Part shown: in pieces, positions 9,258-19,772 of the stretch | How positions within the stretch are numbered: the stretch's first letter is position 1 | Layout: each line of letters opens with the position of its first letter | Notes under the pieces: model-generated | The model's input: only the letters and a program-made list of their open reading frames with translations | Told to the model about the DNA's origin: nothing | Database searches by the model: none | Assembly: GCA_012838035.1 (NCBI GenBank) | Contig: DUQB01000167.1 | Coordinates: 1 to 58,058, forward strand | Direction: 5' to 3' | Source of the DNA: Bacillota bacterium | Lineage (GTDB): Bacteria; Bacillota; Limnochordia; DTU080 | DNA: 58,058 nucleotides | Position numbers and translations under genes: made by a program

Positions 9258-10079
9258 TTGAAAATCGCTGTGAACCAGTGGATGTTTCCGGCTGATCTGC
9301 CGGTTGAAGAGTGTTTTCGCGCGGCAAAAGCCGCTGGTGCGGACGGCGTTGAACTCAATATCAGCTACGACAAAGGGTTGCTCAACTTAAAACAACCATT
9401 GGACCATTATTACAAGCTTGCGGATACCGCGAGGAGTCTCCACATGCAGGTGGCGAGCGTACTGCCTGCAGGCGCCTGGGAGAACCTGGCTAAAATTGAA
9501 CCTAACTCACCGGCAGCTGATGAAAGCTGTCTGCGCTTGGCTCAAATGTGCGACATTACCAAAGCCTTAGGCGCCGATACCATACTGCTGGTACCCGGCA
9601 GTATAGGTGACGGAACACCGCGTTACGATATAGCTTGGCAGAACAGCACGGCGATGATCAAACGCATGGAGGCCATCGCTGCCGCAAAAGGCGTCTATCT
9701 CGCCATCGAGAACATCTGGAGCAAGTTTATTCTCTCGCCCACGGAGATGCGGCAGTTCATCGATCAGTTCGAATCACCGTACGTTAAAGCTTACTTTGAT
9801 GTCGGCAATGTGTTGCTGTATGGTTTTCCCGAGCACTGGATCGAGATTTTGGGCCCGCGCATCCAACGCGTGCATCTGAAGGATTTTCGCCGGTCGGTAG
9901 CCAGTGGCGGCGGTTTTGTCGGTCTGTTGGAAGGCGACGTAAACTGGCCAAGCGTTATGGCAGCGCTTAAGGCCGTCGGATACGACGGTTTCGTAACGGC
10001 AGAACTCTCTCGGCCGGCACACCACTGGCAGGCGTTCCTTTCTGCATCCTGCGCGATTATGCGCACATTGATCGCTTAG
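9258..10079 (+). CDS. Sugar phosphate isomerase/epimerase, TIM-barrel family
   Basis: A 273-residue AP-endonuclease-2-like TIM barrel, the fold of xylose isomerase-type and hydroxypyruvate isomerase enzymes. Metal-binding acidic and histidine positions are seen in GVELNIS, YLAIENIWSKF, AYFDVGNVL and RVHLKDFR, and the last strand carries FVTAELS. It probably isomerises or epimerises a ketose or ketose phosphate in the cytoplasm. The start is TTG at 9258, 6 nt after GAGGTG; the GTG at 9249 overlaps that site. It is followed 34 nt later by a Gfo/Idh dehydrogenase. This pairing is common in inositol or unusual-sugar catabolism. The exact sugar is unknown. Confidence 0.88.
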   Translation: MKIAVNQWMFPADLPVEECFRAAKAAGADGVELNISYDKGLLNLKQPLDHYYKLADTARSLHMQVASVLPAGAWENLAKIEPNSPAADESCLRLAQMCDITKALGADTILLVPGSIGDGTPRYDIAWQNSTAMIKRMEAIAAAKGVYLAIENIWSKFILSPTEMRQFIDQFESPYVKAYFDVGNVLLYGFPEHWIEILGPRIQRVHLKDFRRSVASGGGFVGLLEGDVNWPSVMAALKAVGYDGFVTAELSRPAHHWQAFLSASCAIMRTLIA

Positions 10080-10113
10080 GTATACCGGAACTAAGAGAAA
10101 GGGGTCATAACCG

Positions 10114-11118
10114 ATGGTTAAGGTGGCTGTCATAGGGTATGGTCAAATCGGACCGACGCACATTGATGCGTACAAACAACTGGATGACGTAGAGATCGCA
10201 GCAGTCTGCGATCTGGATGAAGCTCGTGCCAAAGCGGCCCAAGAACATGCCGGAGCCAAGTTTTGCACAACGGATTTCCACGAGATTCTCCAACTGCCGG
10301 ATATCGACATTATTAACGTTTGCATTCCCACCTATTTACATGCCGACCTCACCTGTAAAGCCGCACAGGCCGGCAAGCATGTCTTTTGCGAAAAACCTAT
10401 GGCTATGCGTTTGGAAGACGCCGAAGCGATGATCGAAGCTTGTGAGCGCTACGGCGTGAAATTAGGCTTGGGTTTTTGCCGTCGGTTCGATAACCAGTGG
10501 CTGAAAATGGCGGAAATCGTACAGAGCGGCATCTTAGGCGACCAAATCATTTGGCGTGCATACGCCACCGGCCGCGGCGCCCCGACCCCTTGGTTTTTTG
10601 ATAAGGAACTCGGAGGCGGCCCCTTCGTAGACGGCGCCGTCCACAACTACGATTTCGCCGCGTTGATGTTCGGCAAGGTCCGTCGTGTGTCTGCCAACTT
10701 AAAGACGTTGCGTTCAGGTACTACCGCCAAAGATACCGGTACGGCCATACTCGATTATGAAAACGGCCATCAACTGACGGTCGCTTGGTCATGGGCTCTG
10801 CCGGAAGGTGTGCGCGGCGCGGGCTCGCTGGAAGTGTTCGGCTCCAAAGGTACGCTATGTTTCACCAACCCAGCGCCGGAAGTCATCCAAGTGCCCGAAG
10901 GAACCCATGCGTTATACGTAAGCACCGGACGCAATGCGGGACAAGCATTCCCCTATGTACGCAATAACATGTACGTTGACGAGTTGCGCCATTTTGTCGA
11001 TTGCGTCAAAAGTGGCGACACGCCCAAGGTGGGCGGAGAAAACGGCGTAAACGCTCTTCGTGTGGCTCTTGCCGTATTAGAAGCGGACGCAACGGGCAAA
11101 CCTGTTGAACTGGCATAG
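10114..11118 (+). CDS. Gfo/Idh/MocA family NAD(P)-dependent oxidoreductase
   Basis: A 334-residue protein with an N-terminal Rossmann fold (VAVIGYGQIGPTHIDAY), the conserved HVFCEKPMA motif containing the lysine used in catalysis, and the C-terminal dimerisation domain with GGGPFVDGAVHNYD, whose aspartate and histidine fit the active-site pair. Members oxidise or reduce sugars, inositols or their amino derivatives with NAD(P). The ATG at 10114 has a GAAAGGGG upstream. It forms a two-gene unit with the isomerase at 9258 and ends 14 nt before a strong terminator. The substrate is not identifiable from sequence. Confidence 0.92.
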   Translation: MVKVAVIGYGQIGPTHIDAYKQLDDVEIAAVCDLDEARAKAAQEHAGAKFCTTDFHEILQLPDIDIINVCIPTYLHADLTCKAAQAGKHVFCEKPMAMRLEDAEAMIEACERYGVKLGLGFCRRFDNQWLKMAEIVQSGILGDQIIWRAYATGRGAPTPWFFDKELGGGPFVDGAVHNYDFAALMFGKVRRVSANLKTLRSGTTAKDTGTAILDYENGHQLTVAWSWALPEGVRGAGSLEVFGSKGTLCFTNPAPEVIQVPEGTHALYVSTGRNAGQAFPYVRNNMYVDELRHFVDCVKSGDTPKVGGENGVNALRVALAVLEADATGKPVELA

Positions 11119-11132
11119 AGGAAAAGCAATAA

Positions 11133-11170
11133 AAGCAGGTGGCCGTCGACATAGGCGACGCCACCTGCTT
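11133..11170. terminator. Bidirectional terminator
   Basis: AAGCAGGTGGC at 11133-11143 pairs perfectly with GCCACCTGCTT at 11160-11170, and GTCG/CGAC extends the stem after a one-base bulge. A-rich sequence precedes it and CTACTTT follows, so it can serve the Gfo/Idh gene (plus) and trpS (minus), which converge here. Confidence 0.85.
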
Positions 11171-11203
11171 CTACTTTACATGCTCGCGCCGTTGCAACAT
11201 CCG

Positions 11204-12184
11204 CTATACAATGCCCATCTTATCTTGCAAACGAGATAACGTACGCTGAGCGATGGGTTCCGCTTTAGCCGCGCCGGCGGCTAGAATGCTCTCGATCACA
11301 CCTGGTTCGGAAAGCTCTTCATATCGCGCCTGAATAGGCGTCAGTGTTTGAATGACGACATCGGCGAGATCTTTCTTAAACTTGCCGTAACCACTGGTCC
11401 CGTAACGTGCGGCGATATCGTCCAGAGAATCACCCGAACATAGGGAGTAGATCACCATCAGATTGGAGATCGCCGGTTTTTCCACTTCATCGTAACGCAC
11501 TTCACGCCCTGAATCCGTCACCGCGGACTTGATCTTCTTGGCAATCACATCCGGCGGATCCAGCAACGCGATGGAACTGTTGGCGTCGGCCGATTTCGCC
11601 ATCTTCTTGGTCGGATCAGTAAGGCTCATGATCCGGCCGCCCGTATTCTTCGGCGGGATATATGGTTCGGGCACGACGAACACCTCGCCGAAGCGGTTAT
11701 TGACTCGGATGGCGATGTCCCTGGTCAACTCAAGATGTTGTTTTTGATCTTCACCGACAGGCACTTCATGCGTGTCGTACAGCAGGATGTCCGCAGCCAT
11801 CAGCACCGGATAGGTAAACAGCGCCGCCGATACGTTCTCCTTACCTTGAGACTTCTCCTTAAACTGGGTCATCCGCTGCAATTCACCCATATAGGTAAGG
11901 CACAATAATAACCAAGTGAGCTCTGCGTGCGCCCCTACGTGCGATTGAATGAAGATCGTCGCCACGTCGGGATCGATGCCGCAGGCAATGAACAGCTTGG
12001 CCACGTCATGCGTTCTGCGCCGCAGGTTCCCGGGATCTTGGGGTACGGTAAGCGCATGTAGATCCACAACGGAAAAGAAACACTCCGCTTGGTGTTGAAA
12101 TGTGGCGAAATTGCGAATCGCCCCCAAATAATTGCCCAACGTCAGTTCACCACTTGGCTGTACTCCGGAAAAGACACGTTTCAA
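11204..12184 (-). CDS. trpS: Tryptophanyl-tRNA synthetase
   Basis: A 326-residue class I aminoacyl-tRNA synthetase charging tRNA-Trp. The N-terminus VFSGVQPSGELTLGNYLGAI is the TrpS form of the HIGH region, and KKMAKS is the KMSKS loop with alanine in place of methionine or serine. The length matches bacterial TrpS (about 325-335). The start is TTG at 12184 with GGGGGAG about 7 nt upstream. Upstream lies a complete T-box leader whose specifier codon reads TGG, so expression should rise when uncharged tRNA-Trp accumulates. It has its own promoter after acnA. Confidence 0.97.
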   Translation of the reverse strand: MKRVFSGVQPSGELTLGNYLGAIRNFATFQHQAECFFSVVDLHALTVPQDPGNLRRRTHDVAKLFIACGIDPDVATIFIQSHVGAHAELTWLLLCLTYMGELQRMTQFKEKSQGKENVSAALFTYPVLMAADILLYDTHEVPVGEDQKQHLELTRDIAIRVNNRFGEVFVVPEPYIPPKNTGGRIMSLTDPTKKMAKSADANSSIALLDPPDVIAKKIKSAVTDSGREVRYDEVEKPAISNLMVIYSLCSGDSLDDIAARYGTSGYGKFKKDLADVVIQTLTPIQARYEELSEPGVIESILAAGAAKAEPIAQRTLSRLQDKMGIV

Positions 12185-12219
12185 AAAGAACTCCCCCTAG
12201 CCTATTAATGCAACAAAGT

Positions 12220-12493
12220 AAAAAGCCTCATCCAACCAATGGGACGAGGCTATACTCGCGGTGCCACCCAATTTGATTGCCTAAAAGACAACCCGCTCGA
12301 CCAGTACTCCATGCGTACTGCTTTTCCAAATAACGGTGGAAAACCGGCAGCCGCTACTTACCCGAGCTTTCGCCGCTGCAGCTCGCGAGTCCATTCCCTG
12401 TGCCCTATATGTCGACTCTCACCAATATCGACTCTCTGGATAAACCCGGCCCAGGTACTATTCTCGGTCATCGCATTACTCTTTACTATTCAC
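12220..12493 (-). ncRNA. Tryptophan T-box leader of trpS
   Basis: Read on the minus strand, the leader contains the AGTA of the stem I loop E, the terminal AGAGTCGA and GGTGAGAGTCGA elements, a specifier region GAATGGACTC with TGG at 12391-12393, and the T-box core GGGTGGCACCGCG at 12257-12269 that pairs with the tRNA acceptor end. A terminator stem follows (AGCCTCGTCC with GGATGAGGCT, then TTTT, 12220-12251). This is the standard transcription-attenuation T-box layout, and the TGG specifier agrees with the downstream gene. Confidence 0.95.
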
Positions 12494-12499
12494 AGACTT

Positions 12500-12529
12500 A
12501 TCCTAGGCGATTAGGAGCACCGCTGTCAA
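12500..12529 (-). promoter_or_regulatory. Sigma-A-type promoter of the trpS T-box leader
   Basis: On the minus strand TTGACA (12524-12529) is followed after 18 nt by TAGGAT (12500-12505). It lies just upstream of the T-box and 31 nt after the acnA stop, so trpS is transcribed independently. Confidence 0.75.
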
Positions 12530-12560
12530 GAGGCGCTCCCAAATCCGCTGTTCAGTTTGG

Positions 12561-15230
12561 TTACTCAGCGTGCATCAGGCTCCGCAACACCGTCTGCAGA
12601 ATGCCGCCGTTACGGTAGTAATTGATCTCCACCTTGCTGTCCAAACGCATCACGGCTGCGAACTCCAGCACGCTGCCGTCCGCTTGCTTCGCAGTAACTC
12701 GCACCTGTTGCTTAGGCGTAAGTTCAGCGGAGATACCAGTAATATCATAAAGCTCACGTCCGGTAAGTCCCAACGACTTGGCCGATTCTCCCGGCAGGAA
12801 CTGTAGCGGCAACACGCCCATACCAATGAGGTTACTGCGGTGGATGCGTTCATACGATTCAGCCAGGACGGCCTTTACGCCCAACAGGTAAGGTCCTTTG
12901 GCGGCCCAGTCGCGCGAACTGCCCGACCCATACTCCTTGCCCGCCAGAATCAGCAGCGGCGTCTTCTCTGCAGCATACCGCACAGCGGCATCATATATGG
13001 ACAACTCTTCTCCGCTGGGAATATGCGTGGTCCAACCACCTTCTCTGCTTGCCAAAGAGTTGCGTAAGCGAATGTTGGCAAACGTACCGCGCATCATCAC
13101 CTGATGGTTGCCCCGACGCGAGCCGTAGCTGTTGAAGTCGGCCTTGGCCACGCCGTGTTCCTGCAGATACCTGGCTGCCGGACTGTCAGCGGCAATTGCC
13201 CCTGCAGGCGAAATATGGTCGGTGGTAACCGAATCCTCCACAAACACCAACACTTGGGCGTCTTTAATATCGTTCAACTCCGGTACCTCAAGCGGCATAT
13301 CCTCGAAGTAAGGCGGTTCCTGCAGGTAGGTTGAATCCGCATCCCATGCATAGATACTGCCGCTGGGCGCTTGTAGATCGCGCCAAACGCGGTCGCCTTG
13401 GAACACGTGCGCGTAGTCTTTCCTGAACAACTCCGAGTTGAGCACAGCGGCGCTCAGTGCGGCAATCTCCGTTGAGTCCGGCCAGATATCCGCCAAATAG
13501 ACCGGTTTGCCATTGGGATCGAACCCCAGAGGTTCGCGCGTTAGATCAATGCTCACGGTTCCTGCCAGGGCATATGCCACCACCAGCATGGGAGAAGCTA
13601 AGTAATTCGCCTTTACGAGTGGATTTACGCGACCTTCAAAGTTCCGGTTGCCGCTGACCACCGCGGCCAACACCAAATCCTCTTCCTGTGCTTTTTGGGC
13701 TACATCGGGCGGTAACGTACCGCTGTTGCCTATACAGGTGGCGCAACCGTAACCTACCACATGAAACCGCAAAGCTTCCAGATAAGGCATCAGTCCTGCC
13801 GCACGCAGATAGGCGGTGACGACGCGTGATCCCGGCGCCAAGCTGGTCTTTACATATGGTTGAACCTGCAGCCCGCGTTCGACCGCTTTCTTTGCCAGCA
13901 GTCCTGCGCCCAACAGTACGGAAGGGTTGGATGTATTGGTACAACTGGTAATTGAAGCGATCGCTACCGCACCGTGTGAAACACCGGGCGAATGTATGGT
14001 GTCCGGGTCTTTGCCATAGAAGTCGACCAACTGCTGCCGGAAGTTCTGCTTCATCCGACTTAACTCCACTCGGTCTTGCGGCCGCCGCGGACCGGCCAGA
14101 CTCGGTTCAATGGTGCTCAGGTCCAAGGTCAGCACATGCGAATACTCCGGTTCAGGATCCGTGTCGTTGCGGAAGAGCCCCTGCTCCTTGCAGTAGGCCT
14201 CAACACGCCGTATATCCGCCTCGGAGCGTCCCGTTAATCTTAGGTAGGCCAAGGTTTCCGTATCGACTGGGAAGAAGCCCATCGTCGCTCCATACTCCGG
14301 CGACATATTGGCTACCGTCGCTCGATCGGCCAAGCTCAGCCCAGCCAACCCGGGACCGAAGAATTCTACGAATTTTTCTACCACACCGTGCTCCCGCAGC
14401 ATTTGAGTCACTCGAAGCACTAAATCGGTTGCCGTGACGCCTTGTGGTAAGTTGCCCACCAAACGCACGCCGATGACCTCAGGCAGCAGCATGTAGTAGG
14501 GCTGACCAAGCATCACCGCTTCGGCCTCAATACCACCTACACCCCAGCCCAAAACGCCTAAGCCGTTGATCATGGTGGTGTGTGAATCGGTGCCCACTAC
14601 CGTATCGGGAAACCACCTCACCTCGCCGTCTACTAGACGTTCTTGCACCACACTGGCCAGATACTCCAAGTTCACTTGGTGAATGATCCCCGTACCAGGG
14701 GGAACGACCCGTAGATTGCTGAAGGAGCCTTGCGCCCACTTCAGAAAAGCGTAGCGCTCCTTGTTACGCTGGTACTCCAAAGCAACATTTTCCTCCATGG
14801 CATAGTGGGTACCAAAGGTATCTACCTGCACCGAGTGATCGATAACCAGATCCACCGGCGTGATAGGGTTGATCCGCTCCGCAGGTCCGCCTGCTTTCGC
14901 CACGGCTGAACGCATTGCCGCCAGGTCGGCTACGACGGGCACACCGGTAAAATCCTGTAAGATTACGCGACTAGGCATATAGGGAAGCTCTCTATCCGAC
15001 CTGCGCGCCGGACTCCATCCGGCGACGGTTTCTACGTCATCAGCAGTGACAATCTCACCATCCATATTGCGTAGAACGTTTTCCAGCAATACCCGTATGG
15101 AGTAGGGTAGTTTGCTTAAAGTCATCAGCCCTGCTTGCTCTAAAGCAGGCAGAGCATAGATGGTTGCCGTCGTATCACCCACCTTAAGCGAACGTCGTGC
15201 GTTAAAGGGGTCGTATTTAGCGTGCGACAT
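12561..15230 (-). CDS. acnA: Aconitate hydratase (AcnA/IRP type)
   Basis: An 889-residue aconitase interconverting citrate and isocitrate in the TCA cycle. The three [4Fe-4S] cysteines are visible in [10 protein letters not shown] and in [10 protein letters not shown]. The N-terminal [10 protein letters not shown], the [20 protein letters not shown] block and the C-terminal swivel domain with [10 protein letters not shown] are all present, and the length matches AcnA/IRP-1 proteins. I chose ATG at 15230; the frame also has a GTG at 15239 overlapping the probable ribosome site GGAAGTGA. It sits 89 nt downstream of zwf, so gnd, zwf and acnA may share a transcript. Confidence 0.97.
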   Translation of the reverse strand: MSHAKYDPFNARRSLKVGDTTATIYALPALEQAGLMTLSKLPYSIRVLLENVLRNMDGEIVTADDVETVAGWSPARRSDRELPYMPSRVILQDFTGVPVVADLAAMRSAVAKAGGPAERINPITPVDLVIDHSVQVDTFGTHYAMEENVALEYQRNKERYAFLKWAQGSFSNLRVVPPGTGIIHQVNLEYLASVVQERLVDGEVRWFPDTVVGTDSHTTMINGLGVLGWGVGGIEAEAVMLGQPYYMLLPEVIGVRLVGNLPQGVTATDLVLRVTQMLREHGVVEKFVEFFGPGLAGLSLADRATVANMSPEYGATMGFFPVDTETLAYLRLTGRSEADIRRVEAYCKEQGLFRNDTDPEPEYSHVLTLDLSTIEPSLAGPRRPQDRVELSRMKQNFRQQLVDFYGKDPDTIHSPGVSHGAVAIASITSCTNTSNPSVLLGAGLLAKKAVERGLQVQPYVKTSLAPGSRVVTAYLRAAGLMPYLEALRFHVVGYGCATCIGNSGTLPPDVAQKAQEEDLVLAAVVSGNRNFEGRVNPLVKANYLASPMLVVAYALAGTVSIDLTREPLGFDPNGKPVYLADIWPDSTEIAALSAAVLNSELFRKDYAHVFQGDRVWRDLQAPSGSIYAWDADSTYLQEPPYFEDMPLEVPELNDIKDAQVLVFVEDSVTTDHISPAGAIAADSPAARYLQEHGVAKADFNSYGSRRGNHQVMMRGTFANIRLRNSLASREGGWTTHIPSGEELSIYDAAVRYAAEKTPLLILAGKEYGSGSSRDWAAKGPYLLGVKAVLAESYERIHRSNLIGMGVLPLQFLPGESAKSLGLTGRELYDITGISAELTPKQQVRVTAKQADGSVLEFAAVMRLDSKVEINYYRNGGILQTVLRSLMHAE

Positions 15231-15319
15231 ATTGTTCACTCACTTCCTTTTTGCATTACGACTAAACACCATAGAAACCTTATCATGCGACAGAGCTGAG
15301 CGCCAGTGCCTGCAGATGC

Positions 15320-16825
15320 CTAATAACTGCCGTTCTGAGGCTGATAGACATGCCAGCGTCGCCCCTCGCGCCGTAGCAGTTGGTCGGCTTCTTCCGGCCC
15401 CCAACTACCGGCGGAGTACAACGGCAATTCAGCGCCGTTTTCGGCCCAAGCGGCGGCTATTTGATCGATATAGCGCCATTGGTGCGCTACTTCATCCCAA
15501 CGAGTAAATAAAGTCGGATCACCAAGAATGGCATCAGCTATCAGGCGTTCATAAGCCTCCGGTGACTGGCTGGGAAATCGGCAGTTCTGACAAAAGTCCA
15601 TCTGTACCGGAATGATACCTTTGTTATTTCCCATGCCCTGGGTGTTAAACTGGATAGCTACGCCCTCCTCGGGCTGCACTTTAATCACTAACAGATTAGG
15701 CGCAATGGGCGGTTGTTGCCTGAAGTACAATACTCCCGGCAACGATTTAAACTCGATGACGATTTCGGCCGAACGGAAGGGCATACGCTTGCCGGTGCGC
15801 AAATAAAACGGCACTCCCGCCCAGCGGAAGTTGGGGACCTCCAAGCGCAGCGCCGCATAGGTTTCCACGGTTGATTGCGGCGCCACATTGAGTTCGTCTC
15901 GGTACGCGGGCACGGCTTCTCCCATGATTTTTCCCGCGCCGTACTGCCCGCGTACGGTATTGCGTCGAATCTCTGCAGGAGTCATGGGCTGCAAAGAACG
16001 CAGAACCTTCACCTTCTCATCGCGAATCGCCTCTGAGCTTAAATCGACCGGAGGCTCCATGGCAACAAGAGTCAGCATCTGTAGGAGGTGATTTTGTACT
16101 ACGTCACGCAGCGCTCCGGCGCTCTCATAATAACGCGCCCGTGTACCTACACCTTCTGATTCAGCCACGCTGAGCTGTACGTTATCGATGTAGCGACTAT
16201 TCCAAAGCGGTTCGAATAAGGCATTGGCAAATCGAATCGCGACCAGGTTTTGCAGCATCTCTTTACCAAGGTAGTGATCGATGCGAAAGATGCTGTGTTC
16301 TGGAAACACGCCGGTAATTTTGGCATTTAGGTTGGTTGCGGTAGTCAAATCGCGACCGAAGGGTTTCTCCACCATCACCCTTTGCCACGCGCCATCATTA
16401 TTACTCACCAGGCGATGCTCTTTAAGCTGATCAATCACTATCTCAAACTGGTCGGGGCCTACCGATAGACAATAGACGCGGTTGCCGGATGTACCGCGCT
16501 CATTATCAATGCGGCGTAAATCGGCCGCTAACTGCGCGAACCCGGTCTTATCCGCCAAATCGAAGCGATGATAGTGGATCAATGCCAGGAAGCTCTCGCG
16601 CAACTCCGGATTGATCTTACGGGAAAACCGCTCAATGGCAGCCCACACATCGGCCAAGAACGCCTCTTGATCGGCTAGTCTTCTACCCACGCCCACCACG
16701 GCAAAGCGGGAAGGTAGTATACCCTCAGCATATAGGTTGTATAAGGCAGGAAACAGCTTGCGGCGCGCTAAGTCGCCGGTTGCGCCGAAGATGACAAAAA
16801 CGCAAGGAGGCAGAGTCCTATTCAA
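15320..16825 (-). CDS. zwf: Glucose-6-phosphate 1-dehydrogenase
   Basis: A 501-residue enzyme oxidising glucose 6-phosphate to 6-phosphogluconolactone with NADP+, the entry of the oxidative pentose phosphate pathway. The cofactor motif [18 protein letters not shown] is at the N-terminus and the active-site signature [10 protein letters not shown] is intact, as are the substrate-binding VEKPFG and [16 protein letters not shown] segments. The start is TTG at 16825 behind GAGGGGAA. It lies 89 nt after gnd on the same strand, linking the two oxidative steps. No separate 6-phosphogluconolactonase gene is in the window. Confidence 0.97.
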   Translation of the reverse strand: MNRTLPPCVFVIFGATGDLARRKLFPALYNLYAEGILPSRFAVVGVGRRLADQEAFLADVWAAIERFSRKINPELRESFLALIHYHRFDLADKTGFAQLAADLRRIDNERGTSGNRVYCLSVGPDQFEIVIDQLKEHRLVSNNDGAWQRVMVEKPFGRDLTTATNLNAKITGVFPEHSIFRIDHYLGKEMLQNLVAIRFANALFEPLWNSRYIDNVQLSVAESEGVGTRARYYESAGALRDVVQNHLLQMLTLVAMEPPVDLSSEAIRDEKVKVLRSLQPMTPAEIRRNTVRGQYGAGKIMGEAVPAYRDELNVAPQSTVETYAALRLEVPNFRWAGVPFYLRTGKRMPFRSAEIVIEFKSLPGVLYFRQQPPIAPNLLVIKVQPEEGVAIQFNTQGMGNNKGIIPVQMDFCQNCRFPSQSPEAYERLIADAILGDPTLFTRWDEVAHQWRYIDQIAAAWAENGAELPLYSAGSWGPEEADQLLRREGRRWHVYQPQNGSY

Positions 16826-16914
16826 TAGATTCCCCTCTTTTCCGTAGGAAGCATGTGCTGTAATCGTTCAAATAACACGACGGTTGCGTTGTACGGGACC
16901 TCATGCCATCGGGC

Positions 16915-18330
16915 TTAGCGGTTCGTCCACTGGGTGTGGAATACACCGGTCTTGTCTACCCGCTGATATGTATGCGCACCGAAATAGTCGCGCTGTGCTT
17001 GCAGCAGGTTGGCAGGTAACCGCGCCTGCCTATATGCGTCGTAATAAGCTAAGGCCGAAGCAAAACCAGGTATCGGCACGCCTAGCTGCGCCGCGCAGGC
17101 TACGGTTTTGCGCCAACCCTTCTGGTTGGCGGCGATGACGTCGCGGAAGTGCGGGTCTACCAGCAGGTTTTGCAACTTCGGCTCGTGTGCATAGGCATCT
17201 TTGATGTGGTTGAGAAACTGCGCCCGAATAATGCAGCCACCGCGCCAAATCAAAGCAATTTGGCCTAAGTCCAGATGCCAATGATACTCACGTGCCGCTT
17301 CTTGGAGCAAAGCGAAGCCCTGCGCATACGAACATATTTTGGCTGCATATAAAGCAGCGCGAATATCGTCTATGGTAAGTCGGCCTAGATGCTGCAAATC
17401 CCGGTGTACATCAGGCGCCGCCAGAACTTCGGCCGCAGTCGTCCGCTCGTCCTTGCGAGCAGATAGATACCGAGCAAAGACCGCCTCAGCGATCGTCGGT
17501 ATGGCCGTGCCGAGGTTAAGACCTTCTTGCGCCGTCCATTTGCCTGTCCCCTTATGTCCGGCAGTATCCAAAATCACATCCACCAGCGGTAAGCCGGTTT
17601 CCGGATCAATGACCCGTAGAATATCCGCAGTGATTTCAATAAGATAAGACTGAAGCTCCTCCTTATTCCAAGAGGAAAAGACCTCGCTCATCTCCGCAGC
17701 GGAAAGGCGCAACACCTCGCGCATGAGGAAATAAGCTTCACAAATGAGTTGCATGTCGCCGTACTCAATGCCGTTATGCACCATTTTTACAAAGTGACCG
17801 GCACCGTCGCTCCCGATGTATGCGCAGCACGGTTCACCATCGACTTGGGCGGCAATCTGCCGTAAAATCGGCTCCATCAGTTCCCATGCCTTCCTAGTAC
17901 CGCCGGGCATGATGCTTGGTCCTCGCAAAGCGCCCTCTTCTCCCCCGGATATGCCGGCACCCAAAAAGAGGATGCCTTGTTCTTGTAGAGCTGCTTGACG
18001 TCGGCGGGTATCGGTAAAGTAAGAATTACCCCCGTCCATGATGACGTCGCCGGCCTCTAGATACGGTAGCAACTGTTCTATGACCGCGTCGACCGCCGCA
18101 CCAGCCTGTACCATCAGGATGATGCGGCGCGGACGGGTTAACTGCGCGACAAAGTCCGCTATTGAATAAGCCGGCACCACATTTTTCCCTTCCGCCCGCT
18201 GTACAAACTCTTGCGTGCGTTCACCGGTGCGATTGTAGACGGCGATGCGGTAGCCGCGGCTCTCAATATTAAGCGCCAAATTCTGACCCATGACTGCCAA
18301 ACCAATCAGACCGACATCTGCTTTAGCCAT
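16915..18330 (-). CDS. gnd: 6-phosphogluconate dehydrogenase, decarboxylating
   Basis: A 471-residue dimeric-type enzyme converting 6-phosphogluconate to ribulose 5-phosphate, CO2 and NADPH. The nucleotide motif GLAVMGQNLALN, the DGGNSYFTDT block, the catalytic KMVHNGIEYGDMQ lysine and the C-terminal RDYFGAHTYQRVD are all present. The frame is open 37 codons further upstream, but GAGGAA before ATG 18330 and the family length fix the start there. It lies between the M20 dipeptidase and zwf on the same strand. Confidence 0.97.
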   Translation of the reverse strand: MAKADVGLIGLAVMGQNLALNIESRGYRIAVYNRTGERTQEFVQRAEGKNVVPAYSIADFVAQLTRPRRIILMVQAGAAVDAVIEQLLPYLEAGDVIMDGGNSYFTDTRRRQAALQEQGILFLGAGISGGEEGALRGPSIMPGGTRKAWELMEPILRQIAAQVDGEPCCAYIGSDGAGHFVKMVHNGIEYGDMQLICEAYFLMREVLRLSAAEMSEVFSSWNKEELQSYLIEITADILRVIDPETGLPLVDVILDTAGHKGTGKWTAQEGLNLGTAIPTIAEAVFARYLSARKDERTTAAEVLAAPDVHRDLQHLGRLTIDDIRAALYAAKICSYAQGFALLQEAAREYHWHLDLGQIALIWRGGCIIRAQFLNHIKDAYAHEPKLQNLLVDPHFRDVIAANQKGWRKTVACAAQLGVPIPGFASALAYYDAYRQARLPANLLQAQRDYFGAHTYQRVDKTGVFHTQWTNR

Positions 18331-18404
18331 TTCATGTTCTTCCTCTCTACATCCGGCGCGTTCAAAGTTCGCCGGCGCTACCGAGTTGAATGTGCAAAAT
18401 GCCG

Positions 18405-19772
18405 CTAAGCCGACTTGGCCAATTCGTACCAAGCCCGACATATAGCACGGCTAGCCAATCGCCAGGTGCTTAACTCCATGCTTTCGTTAGGCGCGTGCGC
18501 ATTGGCATCGGGAGGTGCAAAACCCATGAGTATAACGGGCGCTTGTAAGACAGTAACAAAGGTATCCACAATGGGAATAGAGCCGCCCATACGCTCCATG
18601 GCGACCGGTTGACCGAACGTTGCGCTTAAGGCTTTTGAAATCGCCTGTACCTCAGGCGTATCGGGATCGCACACATACGGTCGTCCGCCATGACCGATCT
18701 CTACCTCTAGGCGCGCATACGGCGGACACAAACGCTGCAGATGACTCGCCACCAACTGAGCTATCTGTTGCGGATCTTGATCGGGCACCAAACGGCAGCT
18801 GATTTTGGCGAAGGCTTGTGCGGGAATGACTGTTTTGGATCCTTCACCTAAGAATCCGCCCCACAAACCGTTGAGTTCCAAGGTTGGACGAATGCTGATT
18901 CGCTCTTTTACCGTATAACCTTCTTCACCGGCAAAGGCCGACAACTCCAGCCGACGGAGCAATTCAGTTTCGTCAAATGCTACTGCAGCCAGCTGTTTGC
19001 GCTGCGCTGCGGATAATTCCTTAACCGAATCATAAAAACCTGGTACCGCCACTTTATTTCGCTCATCATGCAGCTTGGCCAGCAAAGCGGTTAGAGCATG
19101 TAACGCATTGGGTACGGCGCCGCCGAACAAACCCGAATGACAATCGGTATTAGCGCAGGTTAAGCGCACTTCCAAAGCGCATATGCCCCGCAACCCGCAA
19201 CAAATGGTCGGCACCCCTGTGGCTGCCATTCCCGTATCGGAGACCACCAAAAGGTCTGCGGCCAACTGAGCTGCGTGTTCTGAAATGAAGGGTCCCAAGT
19301 GCGGTGAGCCGATTTCCTCTTCACCTTCAAACAACACTTTCACATTGACGGGCAGTTTGCCTTCGGTCTGCAGCAAAGCCTCTATCGCCCGTATGTGTAA
19401 GAACAGCTGTCCTTTATCGTCACTGACGCCGCGCGCCCAAATGCGCTCATTGCGCACCTGCGGCTCAAAAGGCTCCGAGCGCCACAAATGGAGTGGATCC
19501 ACGGGTTGAACATCATAATGACCGTAAATTAACACAGTTGGTGCGTCGGGATTATGTAACCAATCACCATAAACCAAAGGATGTCCTGCAGTTGGATACA
19601 CCTGAACATGCTCCAGTCCGGCTTGTTTCATACGCTCAGCCAACCAGGATGCCGCATGTACGCAATCAGATCGGTTTTCTTCCAAGGCGCTGATGCTTGG
19701 AATGCGCAAGAGGGCGAATAGTTCATCCAGATGCCTTGCCTGAGACTCTTCCAGGTATTGTTCAAAGGTCAT
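18405..19772 (-). CDS. M20 family dipeptidase
   Basis: A 455-residue metallopeptidase of the M20 family, close to cytosolic non-specific dipeptidase/PepV-like enzymes. Zinc and catalytic residues are seen in YGHYDVQPVDP (His, Asp), ARGVSDDKGQ (Asp) and FEGEEEIGSPH (catalytic Glu and metal Glu), with a lid-domain insertion between them. It should hydrolyse dipeptides in the cytoplasm; there is no signal peptide. ATG 19772 has GGGAG about 9 nt upstream. It starts the minus-strand run M20-gnd-zwf-acnA, with 74 nt between its stop and gnd; a functional link to the sugar enzymes is not evident. Confidence 0.92.
   Translation of the reverse strand: MTFEQYLEESQARHLDELFALLRIPSISALEENRSDCVHAASWLAERMKQAGLEHVQVYPTAGHPLVYGDWLHNPDAPTVLIYGHYDVQPVDPLHLWRSEPFEPQVRNERIWARGVSDDKGQLFLHIRAIEALLQTEGKLPVNVKVLFEGEEEIGSPHLGPFISEHAAQLAADLLVVSDTGMAATGVPTICCGLRGICALEVRLTCANTDCHSGLFGGAVPNALHALTALLAKLHDERNKVAVPGFYDSVKELSAAQRKQLAAVAFDETELLRRLELSAFAGEEGYTVKERISIRPTLELNGLWGGFLGEGSKTVIPAQAFAKISCRLVPDQDPQQIAQLVASHLQRLCPPYARLEVEIGHGGRPYVCDPDTPEVQAISKALSATFGQPVAMERMGGSIPIVDTFVTVLQAPVILMGFAPPDANAHAPNESMELSTWRLASRAICRAWYELAKSA

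Noticed and set aside
13952-14437. 161-codon open frame on the plus strand over acnA
   Set aside because: It is the antisense shadow of the aconitase gene, rich in Arg/Pro/Ser, with no ribosome site and no domain.
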